From the NCBI RefSeq assembly GCF_900128485.1, contig NZ_LT635857.1, positions 32,893-76,858 on the forward strand: a stretch of DNA of 43,966 bases, given 5' to 3'. The translations under genes were made by a program, and so were the position numbers. Below are positions 43,800 to 43,966 of the stretch, piece after piece. Positions within the stretch are counted from its first letter, which is position 1; the number at the start of each line of letters is the position of its first letter. Under the pieces are notes generated by a model. It worked only from the letters and a program-made list of their open reading frames with translations, was not told the DNA's origin and ran no database searches. The stretch comes from Duodenibacillus massiliensis (lineage in GTDB: Bacteria > Pseudomonadota > Gammaproteobacteria > Burkholderiales > Burkholderiaceae_F).

Positions 43800-43834
43800 A
43801 CGCCGGCTCACACGAGAAAAGCCGGCGTTTTTTT
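43800..43834 (+). terminator. Attenuator terminator 2
   Basis: ACGCCGGCT (43800-43808) pairs with AGCCGGCGT (43820-43828) across an 11-nt loop, followed by T7. A six-codon frame, ATG AAC TGC ATT TTT AAC TGA (MNCIFN), begins directly after the T run at 43835. Confidence 0.85.
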
Positions 43835-43868
43835 ATGAACTGCATTTTTAACTGAATCGAGAAAACCC

Positions 43869-43966
43869 ATGACCACGAAAATCCTCTCCGCCCCCTACGC
43901 CGTTACGTTTCTTTCTGCAACGCCCGTGCCCGCCTGGAGCCGCAGCCCAGAGCGCCTGCGCTCGCC
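43869..43966 (+). CDS. Start of an unidentified gene under leader control
   Basis: It begins MTTKILSAPYAVTFLSATPV and continues PAWSRSPERLRS to the window end without a stop. Too little is visible to name a family. It is the first substantial frame after the two attenuators and is probably their target. A transport, sulfur-assimilation or metal-handling function would fit the leaders, but the sequence shown does not say so. Confidence 0.5.
   Translation, partial: MTTKILSAPYAVTFLSATPVPAWSRSPERLRS

Overview
The window looks like a chromosomal segment of a Sutterellaceae-type betaproteobacterium (Burkholderiales). This rests on two conserved gene blocks, tig-clpP-clpX-lon-hupB-tRNA-Val and ribF-ileS-lspA-coaBC-dut, and on the general style of the proteins. 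No rRNA gene is present, so the family-level placement is inference.

Layout. 1-900 holds the right part of an IS3-family element and a frameshifted integrase stub next to tRNA-Val. 912-8600 is the minus-strand proteostasis block (tig, clpP, clpX, lon, hupB, tRNA-Val), with a broken tnpB element wedged between lon and hupB. 8819-15580 carries a Fic-domain protein with a degenerate active site, an FGGY sugar kinase, an orphan MazE-like antitoxin, an exported C69 dipeptidase and a two-gene zinc/manganese-type ABC transporter. 15651-24790 is a 9.1 kb integrative element in the 3' end of tRNA-Arg(CCT). 24962-30121 has a LysR regulator divergent from two secreted esterases, the second split by a TnpB-only insertion sequence. 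30311-34293 has an IS1380 fragment and a TRAP transporter operon. 34409-35024 holds gene debris. 35168-42954 is the ribF-ileS-lspA-(IS and toxin debris)-coaBC-dut block. 43390-43966 is a promoter, two Met/Cys-rich leader peptides each followed by a terminator, and the start of an unidentified gene.

The tRNA-Arg element resembles a P4-like or PICI-like phage satellite. It has a P4-type integrase, an AlpA-like regulator, an Ash-like ORF over strongly structured RNA, small coupled ORFs, a Toprim primase-like protein and a DUF927-type helicase. No capsid or packaging genes are visible. Its two ends carry the same set of sites in the same order: a 16-bp TAGGT/ACCTA palindrome followed by clusters of GGGAACG repeats. 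The right cluster flanks an AT-rich stretch. I read this as an origin plus a second cis site, comparable to ori and crr of P4, but that is inference.

The other strong candidate for something undescribed is the right edge of the window: two tandem leader peptides with related Met/Cys cores (MCPMCCC and MCMPMCMC), each followed by an intrinsic terminator, upstream of a gene cut off by the window end. It looks like a double attenuator sensing sulfur amino acids or, less likely, copper.
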